The notes below the pieces were generated by a model. That model ran no database searches, was not told the DNA's origin, and saw only the letters and a list, made by a program, of their open reading frames with translations. 64,000 bases of DNA from CAVXNP01 sp963763305. GTDB taxonomy: Bacteria > Pseudomonadota > Gammaproteobacteria > Xanthomonadales > Rhodanobacteraceae. The translations under genes were made by a program, and so were the position numbers. Numbering within the stretch: position 1 is the stretch's first letter; each line of letters opens with the position of its first letter. The DNA is taken from NCBI GenBank assembly GCA_963763305.1, contig CAVXNP010000001.1, positions 1,426,001-1,490,000 on the forward strand. Reading direction: 5' to 3'. Below, in pieces: positions 28,041-36,535 of this stretch.

Positions 28041-29144
28041 TCAGAACAGGTCGATGCTGCCGGCGACCACACTTTCACCCAGCTGACCGGCTTCGCGCAG
28101 GACCTCGTAACCCTCCACCCGGTTGCGCCCATGCTCCTTGGCGAAATACAGCGCCTTGTCGGCCCGGTCCAGCACCGTGGCCGGGTAGTCATGCGCACCG
28201 ACCCGCGCGTAGCCGACGCTGACGGTGACCTCCACCACCTGCGGGAAGCGATGTTCGGCCACGGTGCGACGGAATCGCTCCATCACCGCCTGGGCCACGC
28301 CGGCGTCCTCGGCGCGCAACAGCACCACGAACTCCTCGCCGCCGAAACGGAACGGCACGTCGCCGTGACGGAAGCCCCTGCGCATCAGCTGGGCCAGCAG
28401 CAGAATCACCTCGTCGCCATAAATGTGGCCGTAGTTGTCGTTGATCCGCTTGAAGTGGTCGATGTCGATGATCGCCAGCCAGAGTGGCGCATCCCCGGCC
28501 ACGGCGCGCCGCTCTTCCGGCGTGGAGGCAGCGTGCGCAAGTGGCGCATCGAGCAGGCGCTGCAGGTGGCGGTCGAAGGTGCGCCGGTTGTACAGGCCGG
28601 TCAGCTTGTCGCGCTCGCTCTCGCTGAGCAGTGCGGTGTAGTTGGCATAGATGCGCACGAAACCATCGACCAGCGGACCGACCGGGCCCAGTGGTTGCAT
28701 GCTGTCGATCTGCAGCGCGGCGATCGCCCGCCCTTCGCGCAGGATCGGCACGATCAGCTGATAGCCGTGTACCGGGTCGCTGATCGCCTGCGGCTGCAGG
28801 CTCTCCAGGCAACGCTGCAGCGGTGGGTAGGCCACCTCGCCGGTGAGCGGCTCGATCGCATGCACACGGTAGCCATGGTCCCGCTCCATGACGCAGTGGA
28901 CGATGGTCTCCAGCTGCCCCTGGCTGTCGGCCCCGCGCTTGCACAACGACACGCTGCGGGCAGCAGCCAGCTGGGCCAGCGACAGCACCAGGCTGTGGTC
29001 CAGCGCCTCGATGTCGCGCAGATGGGTGAACGCGGCCACCGAGTCGAGCAGGCGTGCGTGTTCCAGCAGTTCCGCCGGCGGCGCCGACTTGTCCGGTAGT
29101 GGTGGCGCGTCGAGCGTGGCGGCCACCGGCTTGGCAGGGGTCAT
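28041..29144 (-). CDS. Diguanylate cyclase (GAF-like sensor plus GGDEF)
   Basis: A soluble enzyme making cyclic-di-GMP from two GTP. The N-terminal part holds a GAF-like sensory region (HSLVLSLAQLAAARSVSL to GRAIAALQIDSMQP). The GGDEF domain starts at DKLTGLYNRRTFDRHL, has the Mg/GTP site IDIDHFKRINDNYGH and an intact active site FRFGGEEF. Five residues before that motif an RxxD (RHGD) inhibitory site is conserved, so product feedback is expected. No transmembrane segment is evident. The start is uncertain: ATG 29144 is used, with ATG 29207 and GTG 29282 in frame upstream. It stands alone, convergent with thrC. Confidence 0.9.
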   Translation of the reverse strand: MTPAKPVAATLDAPPLPDKSAPPAELLEHARLLDSVAAFTHLRDIEALDHSLVLSLAQLAAARSVSLCKRGADSQGQLETIVHCVMERDHGYRVHAIEPLTGEVAYPPLQRCLESLQPQAISDPVHGYQLIVPILREGRAIAALQIDSMQPLGPVGPLVDGFVRIYANYTALLSESERDKLTGLYNRRTFDRHLQRLLDAPLAHAASTPEERRAVAGDAPLWLAIIDIDHFKRINDNYGHIYGDEVILLLAQLMRRGFRHGDVPFRFGGEEFVVLLRAEDAGVAQAVMERFRRTVAEHRFPQVVEVTVSVGYARVGAHDYPATVLDRADKALYFAKEHGRNRVEGYEVLREAGQLGESVVAGSIDLF

Positions 29145-29530
29145 CTTGCAGGCGGCGGACACGGGCACCTCCAGTACGCCGGCGAACACGGCACCGGACA
29201 CTTGCATGGCCACACCCGAGCGGTTGTCGCGGGAGCCGGCCTGTGCAGGCGTATCGGCCCGCCCGCGCAGCGCCTTTAGCACCGGTCACCCGGAACGCGC
29301 CGCAGTTCACCGTTTTCCCCATACGCGTCGCGTCGGCGAGCCGGCGACAGGAACGCATTCCAGAGCGGTGCAAACGCCCACTGCGTCACGCGACCGGGGC
29401 CAATCGCTTTGGCTACACTGGGCGCATGGCTCCCCCGTCTCGCAAGCGCCCGCGGCGCACCCCCACTCCGGCTCGACCGCGCCCGGCGAACACGTCCAAG
29501 GCGCGCCCGGCACGGCCGACCGACAGCTCG

Positions 29531-30439
29531 ATGCGTGCCTCGCGTGTGCTGGACCGGCTGCTGCGCAACGTGCCCGAGCGGTACCGCGAGAAGGCCCACG
29601 ACTATCTGGTGCTGACCCGGATGGATCGGCCGGTGGGCGCCCTGCTGCTGCTGTGGCCGACCTGGTGGGCCCTGTGGCTGGCGGCGGGCGACTTTCCGCC
29701 ATGGGGCGCCCTGCTGATTTTCACCCTGGGCGTGTTCGCCATGCGCGCGGCCGGTTGCGCCATCAACGATTTCGCCGACCGCAAGCTCGATCCGCAGGTC
29801 GAGCGCACTGCCGGCCGCCCGATCGCCTCGGGCCGGGTCAGTCCGCGCGAGGCACTGGCGGTGTTTGCCGCGCTGCTGGCGTTCGCCTTCATCCTGGTGC
29901 TGTTCACCAACCGGCTGACCATCCAGCTGTCGTTCGCCGGCGCTGCGCTGGCGGCGGTGTATCCGTTCACCAAGCGCTATACCTACATGCCGCAGGTGGT
30001 ACTCGGCGCGGCGTTCGGCTGGTCGATTCCGATGGCCTTCGCCGCGGTGGCCGGCAGCGTGCCACCCCTGGGCTGGCTGCTGTTCCTGGGCAACATCCTG
30101 TGGTCGGTGATCTACGACACCGAGTACGCCATGGTTGACCGCGAGGACGACCTGAAGGCCGGCGCCAGGTCCACTGCGATCCTGTTCGGCGACGCCGATG
30201 TGCCGATCCTGGCGATCCTCATGGCCACCTTCCTGCTGGCCATGCTGTTTGTCGGCCAGCGCGCTGGCCTGGGCTGGCCGTACTGGCTCGGCCTGCTGCT
30301 GGCCGCCGCGCTGTTCGGCTACCAGTTGTGGCTGATCCGGGGCCGCGCCAAGTCCGCCTGCCTGGCTGCATTCCGCCACAACAACTGGCTCGGCATGACG
30401 CTGTGGATGGGGATCGTGCTGGCGCTGGCGCTGCGTTGA
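29531..30439 (+). CDS. ubiA: 4-hydroxybenzoate polyprenyltransferase
   Basis: UbiA attaches the polyprenyl tail to 4-hydroxybenzoate in ubiquinone synthesis. It is an inner-membrane protein with about eight to nine helices. The two aspartate-rich motifs are NDFADRKLD and DTEYAMVDREDD, and the entry motif is LTRMDRPVGALLLLWPTWW. From ATG 29531 the length is 302 residues, as expected for the family. An in-frame ATG at 29426 would add 35 basic, proline-rich residues and lies seven bases after a TACACT that could be a -10 element, so translation from there is possible but less likely. Divergent from the GGDEF gene. Confidence 0.93.
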   Translation: MRASRVLDRLLRNVPERYREKAHDYLVLTRMDRPVGALLLLWPTWWALWLAAGDFPPWGALLIFTLGVFAMRAAGCAINDFADRKLDPQVERTAGRPIASGRVSPREALAVFAALLAFAFILVLFTNRLTIQLSFAGAALAAVYPFTKRYTYMPQVVLGAAFGWSIPMAFAAVAGSVPPLGWLLFLGNILWSVIYDTEYAMVDREDDLKAGARSTAILFGDADVPILAILMATFLLAMLFVGQRAGLGWPYWLGLLLAAALFGYQLWLIRGRAKSACLAAFRHNNWLGMTLWMGIVLALALR

Positions 30440-30586
30440 AGGCAGGGGCCAGCGAATCGGCAAGGCGCAGCGCCGCATCCCGACATGGCACACGCCCGCT
30501 TCGCCAACGGCACCAGAGGAACAGCGCGAGACCGGGGTTGCTGCGATGGCCCAGCCGCGCCGGCCGCTTGCATGCGCCTCGCCGCC

Positions 30587-31303
30587 TCAGCGGTTCCGCG
30601 GCGCTGGCGCGCGCGCCAGCGCCCAGACGTCGACCCGTCGCACGCCCGCGCGCTTGAGCACGCGCGTGCATTCGGCCAGGGTCGCACCGGTGGTCATCAC
30701 GTCGTCGAGGATCGCCACGTGCGATGGCAGCGGTACCTGCCTGCATACGGCGAATGCGCCGCGCACGTTGCGCCGCCGCTCGCGCGCCTCGAGCTCGGTC
30801 TGCGCGCCGGTGGCGCGCGTGCGCAACAGCACCTCTGCGTGCAGCGGTATCTTGAAGGCACGCGCCAGTGGCCGCGCCAGCTCCAGCGCCTGGTTGTAGC
30901 CGCGCTGGCGCAGCCGGCCGACATGCAGCGGCACCGGCAGCAGCAGCGCCGGCGGCTCGATCACCATCGCCTCGCGCGTCCACAGCGTGGCCAGGACCCG
31001 CCCGGTGGCCAGGTCGCCGTCAAACTTGTAGCGCGACTCCAGCCGGTCCAGCGGCCAGCCATAGCGGAACGGCGCCCAGGCCGCGTCCCACGGCGGCGGG
31101 CGTCGCTGGCAGCGGCCGCAGAGCGCGATCGGGGCGGCCAGCGGCAAGGCGCAGCGTCCGCAGCAGGGGCGGTTGCGGGGCAGCTCACCGGCACAGGCCC
31201 GGCACAGGTCCAGCCCGTCGTCGCCCGGCGCCCCGCACAGCAGGCAACGCAGCGGCAACAGCCATTGCTGGCAGCGAGCCAGGCAGCCGGCCAACGCATC
31301 CAT
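30587..31303 (-). CDS. comF: ComF-family phosphoribosyltransferase-like protein
   Basis: A 238-residue ComF/GntX-type protein linked to DNA uptake or periplasmic DNA use. The N-terminal four-cysteine zinc finger is CLLCGAPGDDGLDLCRAC followed by CCGRCALP and CGRC. The C-terminal phosphoribosyltransferase domain shows LLPVPLHVGRLRQRGYNQA and the PRPP loop VAILDDVMTTGATLAEC. An in-frame GTG at 31312 would add three residues. It lies next to bioB, as in many gammaproteobacteria where comF/gntX flanks biotin genes. It is on the opposite strand to the bio operon. Confidence 0.88.
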   Translation of the reverse strand: MDALAGCLARCQQWLLPLRCLLCGAPGDDGLDLCRACAGELPRNRPCCGRCALPLAAPIALCGRCQRRPPPWDAAWAPFRYGWPLDRLESRYKFDGDLATGRVLATLWTREAMVIEPPALLLPVPLHVGRLRQRGYNQALELARPLARAFKIPLHAEVLLRTRATGAQTELEARERRRNVRGAFAVCRQVPLPSHVAILDDVMTTGATLAECTRVLKRAGVRRVDVWALARAPAPRNR

Positions 31304-31315
31304 GCGTGGCACCGG

Positions 31316-31522
31316 TCAGCTGCCGGGCTTGTACATCGCCGCGTCCAGGATCGACCACAGGTGGATGATCCAGCCCATCCAGATGACCCACAGCAACGCG
31401 GCCAGCACGAACATCACCAGCGCCTTCAGGAAACGCCCCTGCACCAGCTGGCCCAGACCTGGAATGAAGAAACTGCAGATGGCCGCGAGAACGTTGCCCG
31501 TGCTGCCCTGACCTGCGCTCAT
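31316..31522 (-). CDS. Small membrane protein, unknown function
   Basis: A 68-residue protein starting MSAGQGSTGNVLAAICSFFI, with two hydrophobic segments: IPGLGQLVQGR begins a helical hairpin and ALVMFVLAALLWVIWMGWII forms the second. The FIPGLGQLxxGR pattern is like that of small TM2-like or YqaE-like membrane proteins, but I cannot name a family firmly. The start at ATG 31522 is fixed by a strong GGGAGGA site nine bases upstream; the frame is open further but lacks such a site. It reads toward comF with 12 bases between, so the pair may be cotranscribed. Divergent from bioB. Confidence 0.7.
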   Translation of the reverse strand: MSAGQGSTGNVLAAICSFFIPGLGQLVQGRFLKALVMFVLAALLWVIWMGWIIHLWSILDAAMYKPGS

Positions 31523-31577
31523 GCGGAAGTCCTCCCTATCGATGGCCCATGGTAGCGGCTCGACGTGAACGCAGCAC

Positions 31578-31611
31578 ATGTCAACTTATATTGACGCTTC
31601 CAGGTTGACAT
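31578..31611 (+). promoter_or_regulatory. Candidate BirA operator/promoter of the biotin operon
   Basis: A perfect inverted repeat ATGTCAAC (31578-31585) and GTTGACAT (31604-31611) with an 18-base spacer lies about 53 bases before bioB. The known BirA box is a TTGTAAACC/GGTTTACAA-like dyad with about 14-16 bases between 9-mers, so this matches in architecture and partly in sequence. A TATATT hexamer inside the spacer (31587-31592) could be the -10 element, so bound BirA would block RNA polymerase. It also sits upstream of the divergent small membrane gene. Confidence 0.55.
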
Positions 31612-31663
31612 CGGCAAAGGTGCACACCGACACTGACGCGCCCGCGGATCCGGAACCGACAGC

Positions 31664-32713
31664 ATGACCGACCCCACCCTGCGCCACGACTGGACCCGCG
31701 ACGAGGTGCGCGCCTTGTTCGCGCGGCCGTTCAACGACCTGCTTGCGCAGGCGCATGCGGTGCACCGGCAACACCACGACCCCAACGCGGTACAGGTGTC
31801 CACGCTGCTGTCGATCAAGACCGGCGGCTGTCCGGAAGACTGCGCCTACTGTCCCCAGGCGCACCGCTACGACACCGGCGTGCAGGCGCAGAAGCTGATG
31901 AGCGTGGAGGCGGTGCTCGAGCGCGCCCGCGCGGCCCGTGACGCCGGTGCCAGCCGGTTCTGCATGGGCGCGGCCTGGCGCGGACCGAAAGACCGCGACG
32001 TGGCCAGGGTGGCGCAGATCGTCAGCGCGGTGAAGGCGCTGGGACTGGAGACCTGCGCCACCCTGGGCATGCTCAGTGGCGCGCAGGCGCGCATCCTCAA
32101 GCAGGCTGGGCTGGACTACTACAACCACAATCTCGACACCGCACCCGAGTTCTACGGTGAGATCATCCACACCCGCGCCTACCAGGATCGACTGGACACG
32201 CTTGAACAGGTGCGCGCGGCGGGACTGAAGACCTGCTGCGGCGGCATCGTCGGCATGGGCGAGGATCGCCACCAGCGCGCCGGCCTGCTGCAGGCGCTGG
32301 CCAACCTGCCCGAGCACCCGCAGTCGGTGCCGATCAACCAGCTGGTGGCGGTACCGGGCACGCCGCTGGCCGATGCCGCGCCGCTGGATCCATTCGAATT
32401 CGTCCGCACCATCGCGGTGGCGCGGATCCTGATGCCGGCCTCGATGGTGCGCCTGTCGGCCGGTCGCCAGCAGATGGACGATGCGGTGCAGGCGCTGTGC
32501 TTCTTCGCCGGCGCCAACTCGATCTTCTACGGCGAAAAACTGCTGACCACCGGCAACCCGGACGTGGAACAGGACCGTGCCCTGTTCCAGCGGCTGGACC
32601 TGCACGCACTGGAGGTGGCGGCCGCGTCCGACACCGTCCACGCCGACATCCTGGGCGAGCCGGGCGGGGTCGGCTGCGGCAACGGTTGCGGCTGCCACGA
32701 CGCGGCCGCCTGA
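31664..32713 (+). CDS. bioB: Biotin synthase
   Basis: BioB is a radical SAM enzyme that inserts sulfur into dethiobiotin. The 349-residue product has the radical SAM cluster CPEDCAYCPQ (Cys56, Cys60, Cys63), YYNHNLDTAPEFYGEI, GLKTCCGGIVGMGE and the conserved LSAGRQQM. The auxiliary [2Fe-2S] ligands fall in FCMGAAW, ETCATLGML and TCCGG. The last 16 residues form a cysteine-rich tail (GCGNGCGCHD) not needed for the core. It is the first gene of the bio operon, 61 bases before bioF. Confidence 0.96.
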   Translation: MTDPTLRHDWTRDEVRALFARPFNDLLAQAHAVHRQHHDPNAVQVSTLLSIKTGGCPEDCAYCPQAHRYDTGVQAQKLMSVEAVLERARAARDAGASRFCMGAAWRGPKDRDVARVAQIVSAVKALGLETCATLGMLSGAQARILKQAGLDYYNHNLDTAPEFYGEIIHTRAYQDRLDTLEQVRAAGLKTCCGGIVGMGEDRHQRAGLLQALANLPEHPQSVPINQLVAVPGTPLADAAPLDPFEFVRTIAVARILMPASMVRLSAGRQQMDDAVQALCFFAGANSIFYGEKLLTTGNPDVEQDRALFQRLDLHALEVAAASDTVHADILGEPGGVGCGNGCGCHDAAA

Positions 32714-32774
32714 GAGTCCGTCGCATGCACGCCCACGCGATCTGTGCCGCATGCCGCGTTCCCGGGCCGGCACG

Positions 32775-33983
32775 ATGACGCGCGCGCGAGCGGCCGCTGG
32801 CGATCGGCCGGACCTGCTGGCACGCCTGGCCAAAGCGGCGCAGCAGCGCAGGCAGGCCGACCTGTGGCGCGAGCCCTTCACGGTGACCGCCACCGATGGC
32901 CCCTGGCTGGAACGTGGCGGCCGTCGGCTGCTGTCGTTCTGCAGCAACGATTACCTGGGGCTGGCGCAGCACCCGCAGTTGCTGGCCGCGCTCAAGCGCG
33001 GCGCCGAGCGCACGGGCGTAGGCAGCGGTGCGGCCGCCCTGGTCTGCGGCCAGCACAGCGAGCACCTGGCGCTGGAGGAAGCGCTGGCGGCCTGGACCGG
33101 GCGCGAGCGTGCGCTGCTGTTCCCCTCCGGCTACATGGCCAACCTTGGCGTACTGCAGACCCTGCTCGCGCGCGGTGACCTGTGCCTGCAGGACAAACTC
33201 AACCATGCCTGCCTGCTCGACGGCGCGAGCCTGGCCGGAGCGCAACTGAAGCGCTACCCACACGGCGACGTCGCTGCCGCCGCGCGACAGTTCGCCACCC
33301 TCGCCGGCGCACCGGCCGTGCTGGCCACCGACGGGGTATTCAGCATGGATGGCGACCTGGCGCCGCTGCCCGAGCTGGCCGCGCTGTGCCGGGCCGAGGG
33401 CGCCACCTTGATGGTCGACGATGCGCATGGGCTGGGCGTGCTGGGCCACAACGGCGCCGGCAGCGTGCAGGCGGCCGCGCTGGGGCCACGCGAGGTGCCG
33501 GTGTTGATGGCCACCCTGGGCAAGGCGCTGGGTTGCCACGGCGCCTTCGTGGCCGGTTCGGCCGAGCTGATCGACGGGCTGCGGCAGTTCGCGCGCCCCT
33601 ACATCTACACCACCGCCATGCCGCCGGCGCTGGCCGCCGCGGCACTGGCTGCGGTCAGGGTGGTGCGCGAGGAGGGTTGGCGACGCGAAAAGCTGGCCCT
33701 GCTGATCGCCCGCTTCCGCGCCGGCGCGACCGAACGCGGTTTGCCGCTGCTGCCCTCGAACACGCCGATCCAGCCGCTGTTGCTGGGTTCGCCGCAGGCC
33801 GCGCTGGAGGTGGCTCGTCGGCTCGAGCAGCAGGGCCTGTGGGTCACCGCGATCCGCCCACCGACCGTGCCCGCCGGCAAGGCGCGGCTGCGCATCACCC
33901 TGTCCGCGGCCCACGACGTGGCGCAGGTGGAACGTTTGCTCGATGCGCTGGCCGGGCATGTCCCCGAAGCAGCGCCGCTATAA
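32775..33983 (+). CDS. bioF: 8-amino-7-oxononanoate synthase
   Basis: BioF is a PLP-dependent alpha-oxoamine synthase condensing pimeloyl-ACP/CoA with alanine. The 402-residue product shows LLSFCSNDYLGLAQHP, ERTGVGSGAAALVCGQH, LMVDDAHGLGVLG and the PLP lysine in ATLGKALGCHGAFVAG. ATG 32775 is used; an in-frame ATG at 32751 would add eight residues. Its last codons contain a TATAAT that may be a secondary promoter for the downstream genes. Second gene of the bio operon. Confidence 0.94.
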   Translation: MTRARAAAGDRPDLLARLAKAAQQRRQADLWREPFTVTATDGPWLERGGRRLLSFCSNDYLGLAQHPQLLAALKRGAERTGVGSGAAALVCGQHSEHLALEEALAAWTGRERALLFPSGYMANLGVLQTLLARGDLCLQDKLNHACLLDGASLAGAQLKRYPHGDVAAAARQFATLAGAPAVLATDGVFSMDGDLAPLPELAALCRAEGATLMVDDAHGLGVLGHNGAGSVQAAALGPREVPVLMATLGKALGCHGAFVAGSAELIDGLRQFARPYIYTTAMPPALAAAALAAVRVVREEGWRREKLALLIARFRAGATERGLPLLPSNTPIQPLLLGSPQAALEVARRLEQQGLWVTAIRPPTVPAGKARLRITLSAAHDVAQVERLLDALAGHVPEAAPL

Positions 33984-33984
33984 T
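33979..33984 (+). promoter_or_regulatory. Consensus -10 hexamer at the bioF-trhO junction
   Basis: An exact TATAAT overlaps the bioF stop, 29 bases before trhO. Exact matches are rare in DNA this GC-rich. No good -35 is visible (GCATGT at the right distance), so an internal promoter is possible but not proved. Confidence 0.35.
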
Positions 33985-34012
33985 GCGCCGGCTGCCTTGC
34001 CGAATCCCCCGC

Positions 34013-34774
34013 ATGTCGATCGTCAATCTGTCCGCCTACCGTTTCGTCAGCCTGGACGACCTGCCCACGCTGCGCGAGTGGATGCTCGAGCGCTGCCTGG
34101 CGCTGGGCCTCAAGGGCACCATCCTGCTCGCTCCCGAGGGCATCAACCTGTTCCTGGCCGCGCCGCGCGAGGCGGCCGAGGCGTTCATGGACGAGCTGCG
34201 CCAGGACGCGCGCTTTGCCGGCCTGCAGGCCAAGGAATCGCTGTCTGCCACGGTGCCGTTCGGTCGCATGCGGGTGCGGCTGAAGCAGGAGATCATCACC
34301 ATGCGCCGTCCGGCGATCTGCCCGGAGGCCCAGCGCGCCGCCGCGGTCGCGCCGGCCACGCTCAAGCGCTGGCTGGACCAGGGCCACGACGACGACGGAC
34401 ACGAGGTAGTGCTGCTCGACACGCGCAACGACTACGAGACCGCCCTGGGCAAGTTCCCGCAGGCGGTGGCGTACGGGCTGGCCTCGTTCACCGGCTTTCC
34501 CGCGGCGATCGCCGCCGACCGCGAGCGCTACCGGGACAAGACGGTGGTGTCGTACTGCACCGGCGGCATCCGCTGCGAAAAGGCGGCGCTGCACATGCAG
34601 GAGCTGGGCATGCAGCGGGTCTACCAGCTCGACGGCGGCATCCTGGATTACTTCAAGGAGACCGGCGGCGCGCACTGGCAGGGCGCCTGCTTCGTCTTCG
34701 ACGGACGTGGCGCGGTCGACCCGCAACTGGCGCCGGCCGGGGCCCCGCCACCCGAGCCGGCGCTGGTCGCATGA
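34013..34774 (+). CDS. trhO: tRNA uridine(34) hydroxylase (rhodanese-domain, UPF0176)
   Basis: TrhO/YceA-type proteins use oxygen to hydroxylate wobble uridine 34 of tRNAs, on the way to 5-methoxy- or carboxymethoxyuridine. The 253-residue product has an N-terminal acylphosphatase-like domain (LKGTILLAPEGINLFLAAP), a linker with KQEIITMRRP, and a rhodanese domain with the active cysteine in VSYCTGGIRCEKAA. Start ATG 34013; ATG 33983, overlapping the bioF stop, would add ten residues. Its stop overlaps the bioH ATG. A tRNA-modification gene in the middle of a biotin operon is unexpected. Confidence 0.88.
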   Translation: MSIVNLSAYRFVSLDDLPTLREWMLERCLALGLKGTILLAPEGINLFLAAPREAAEAFMDELRQDARFAGLQAKESLSATVPFGRMRVRLKQEIITMRRPAICPEAQRAAAVAPATLKRWLDQGHDDDGHEVVLLDTRNDYETALGKFPQAVAYGLASFTGFPAAIAADRERYRDKTVVSYCTGGIRCEKAALHMQELGMQRVYQLDGGILDYFKETGGAHWQGACFVFDGRGAVDPQLAPAGAPPPEPALVA

Positions 34775-35568
34775 GCCTGCATATCGAGACCCACGGCAAC
34801 GGCCCGCAACCGCTGGTGCTGATCCATGGCTGGGCCATGCACGGCGGCGTGCTGGCGCCGCTGGTGCAGGCGTTGGCCGAGCGCTGCACGATGTACGTGG
34901 TCGACCTGCCCGGACACGGCCATTCGCGCCACTGCGGGTTGCCGCTGGAACTGGACGCCTGCAGCCGGGCGATCGCCGAGGCAACCCCGCCGGCGACATG
35001 GCTGGGCTGGTCGCTCGGCGGCCTGGTGGCACTGCACGCGGCGCTGGCGTTGCCCGCGCAGGTACGCGGCCTGGCCATGCTCTGCGCCACGCCCAGGTTC
35101 GTGCGCGCCGTGGACTGGCCCCACGGCAGCGACGCGACCCTGGTGCACCAGCTGGCGCTGGACCTGGAAACCGACTACCAGGGCACGCTGGAGCGGTTCC
35201 TGGCGCTGGAGGCCATGGGCAGCAGCGATCCGCGCGGCGAACTGCGGCGCCTGCGTGAACTGGTGTTCGCGCGCGGCGAGCCGGAGCTGCGGGTGCTGCA
35301 GGAGGGCATCGCTCTGCTCGAGCGGACCGACCTGCGCCCGCGCCTGGCCGGGTTGTCGCTGCCCAATGCCTGGCTGGCCGGGCGACGCGACCGGCTGGTA
35401 CCGCCGCAGGCGATGCAGTGGTCCGCCGAGCAGGCCCACGGCCGCTTTGCCGAGATAGCCGGCGCCGGGCATGCCCCCTTCATCGGCCACGCCCAGGCGC
35501 TGGCCACCGCACTGCAGCCGCTGCTGCGGCAGGTCGCCATGGCGGCCGAGGACCTCCCGACCCGATGA
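34771..35568 (+). CDS. bioH: Pimeloyl-ACP methyl ester carboxylesterase
   Basis: BioH removes the methyl group from pimeloyl-ACP methyl ester, ending the disguised fatty-acid route to pimelate. It is a 265-residue alpha/beta hydrolase with LIHGWAMHGG, the nucleophile elbow GWSLGGLVAL (Ser), the acid in LAGRRDRLVPP and the histidine in GAGHAPFIGH. ATG 34771 overlaps the trhO stop and its own stop overlaps bioC, so the three genes are translationally coupled. Contents and order agree with BioC-BioH synthesis of pimelate. Confidence 0.92.
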   Translation: MSLHIETHGNGPQPLVLIHGWAMHGGVLAPLVQALAERCTMYVVDLPGHGHSRHCGLPLELDACSRAIAEATPPATWLGWSLGGLVALHAALALPAQVRGLAMLCATPRFVRAVDWPHGSDATLVHQLALDLETDYQGTLERFLALEAMGSSDPRGELRRLRELVFARGEPELRVLQEGIALLERTDLRPRLAGLSLPNAWLAGRRDRLVPPQAMQWSAEQAHGRFAEIAGAGHAPFIGHAQALATALQPLLRQVAMAAEDLPTR

Positions 35569-36461
35569 AAAAGCACACCAGCGCACCGTTCCAGCTCGAC
35601 CGTCGCCAGGTGCGCCTGAACTTCGGCGGCGCGGCCTCCACCTACGAGCAGCACGATGTGCTGCAACGCGAGGTGCAGCAGGAGCTGCTTGGCCGTCTGG
35701 ACTTCTACCAGGCGCAGCCGGAGCGCGTGGTCGACGTCGGTGCCGGTACCGGCCGCGGCAGTGCCGCGTTGAAGCAACGCTACCCCAAGGCCCAGGTGCT
35801 GGCGATGGACTTCGCCCTGCCGATGCTGCGGGTGGCCCGGCAACATGCCGGCTGGCTGCGCCCGTTCCAGCGGATCTGCGCCGACGCCACCACGCTGCCG
35901 CTGCCCGACCACAGCGTGGACGTGCTGCATTCGAACCTGTGCTTCCAGTGGATCGACGACCTGGCGCTGCTGTTCGGCGAATGCGCCCGGGTGCTCAGGC
36001 CCGGTGGCTTGCTGCTGTTCTCCAGCTTCGGTCCGGACACGCTCAGGGAGCTGCGCGCGGCCTGGGCCAGCGTCGACCAGCAGCCGCATGTGGGCCGTTT
36101 CCTGGACATGCATGACGTGGGCGACGCGCTGCTCAACGCCGGACTGCGTGACCCGGTGCTGGACGTATCGCGCTACACGCTCACCTACGCCCAGCCCCGC
36201 GACCTGCTGCGCGAACTGCAGGGACTGGGCGCGAACAACGCCGATCGCACCCGCCACCGCGGACTCACCGGCAAGTCGCACTATCGCGCGATGCTGCACG
36301 CCTACGAGGCAATGCGCGTGGACAGCCGGATTCCGGCGACCTGGGAAGTGGTCACCGCGCATGCCTGGGGTGCGGCGCCCGGACAGCCACGACGCGCGCC
36401 CGGCGGTGGCGAGATGGCCACCTTCTCGGTGGACGCGCTGCGCAACTCGCGCCGACGCTGA
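35565..36461 (+). CDS. bioC: Malonyl-ACP O-methyltransferase
   Basis: BioC methylates the free carboxyl of malonyl-ACP so that fatty-acid enzymes can extend it toward pimelate. The 298-residue protein has the SAM motif VVDVGAGTGRGSAALK, a DFALPMLRVAR second motif, NLCFQWIDDLALLFGEC and LRPGGLLLFSSFGPDTL, all typical of BioC. It is the last gene of the operon, with an ATGA overlap with bioH; the next gene is 74 bases further. The N-terminal QVRLNFGGAASTYEQH matches the RxFxxAAxxYxxH pattern of the family. Confidence 0.93.
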   Translation: MKKHTSAPFQLDRRQVRLNFGGAASTYEQHDVLQREVQQELLGRLDFYQAQPERVVDVGAGTGRGSAALKQRYPKAQVLAMDFALPMLRVARQHAGWLRPFQRICADATTLPLPDHSVDVLHSNLCFQWIDDLALLFGECARVLRPGGLLLFSSFGPDTLRELRAAWASVDQQPHVGRFLDMHDVGDALLNAGLRDPVLDVSRYTLTYAQPRDLLRELQGLGANNADRTRHRGLTGKSHYRAMLHAYEAMRVDSRIPATWEVVTAHAWGAAPGQPRRAPGGGEMATFSVDALRNSRRR

Positions 36462-36535
36462 GCCCGCTGCTCGCGGAGCATTCACACCCTCCCCACCTAG
36501 ACTGGAACACCTCGCCACTGACGTCGGAGTCGCGG

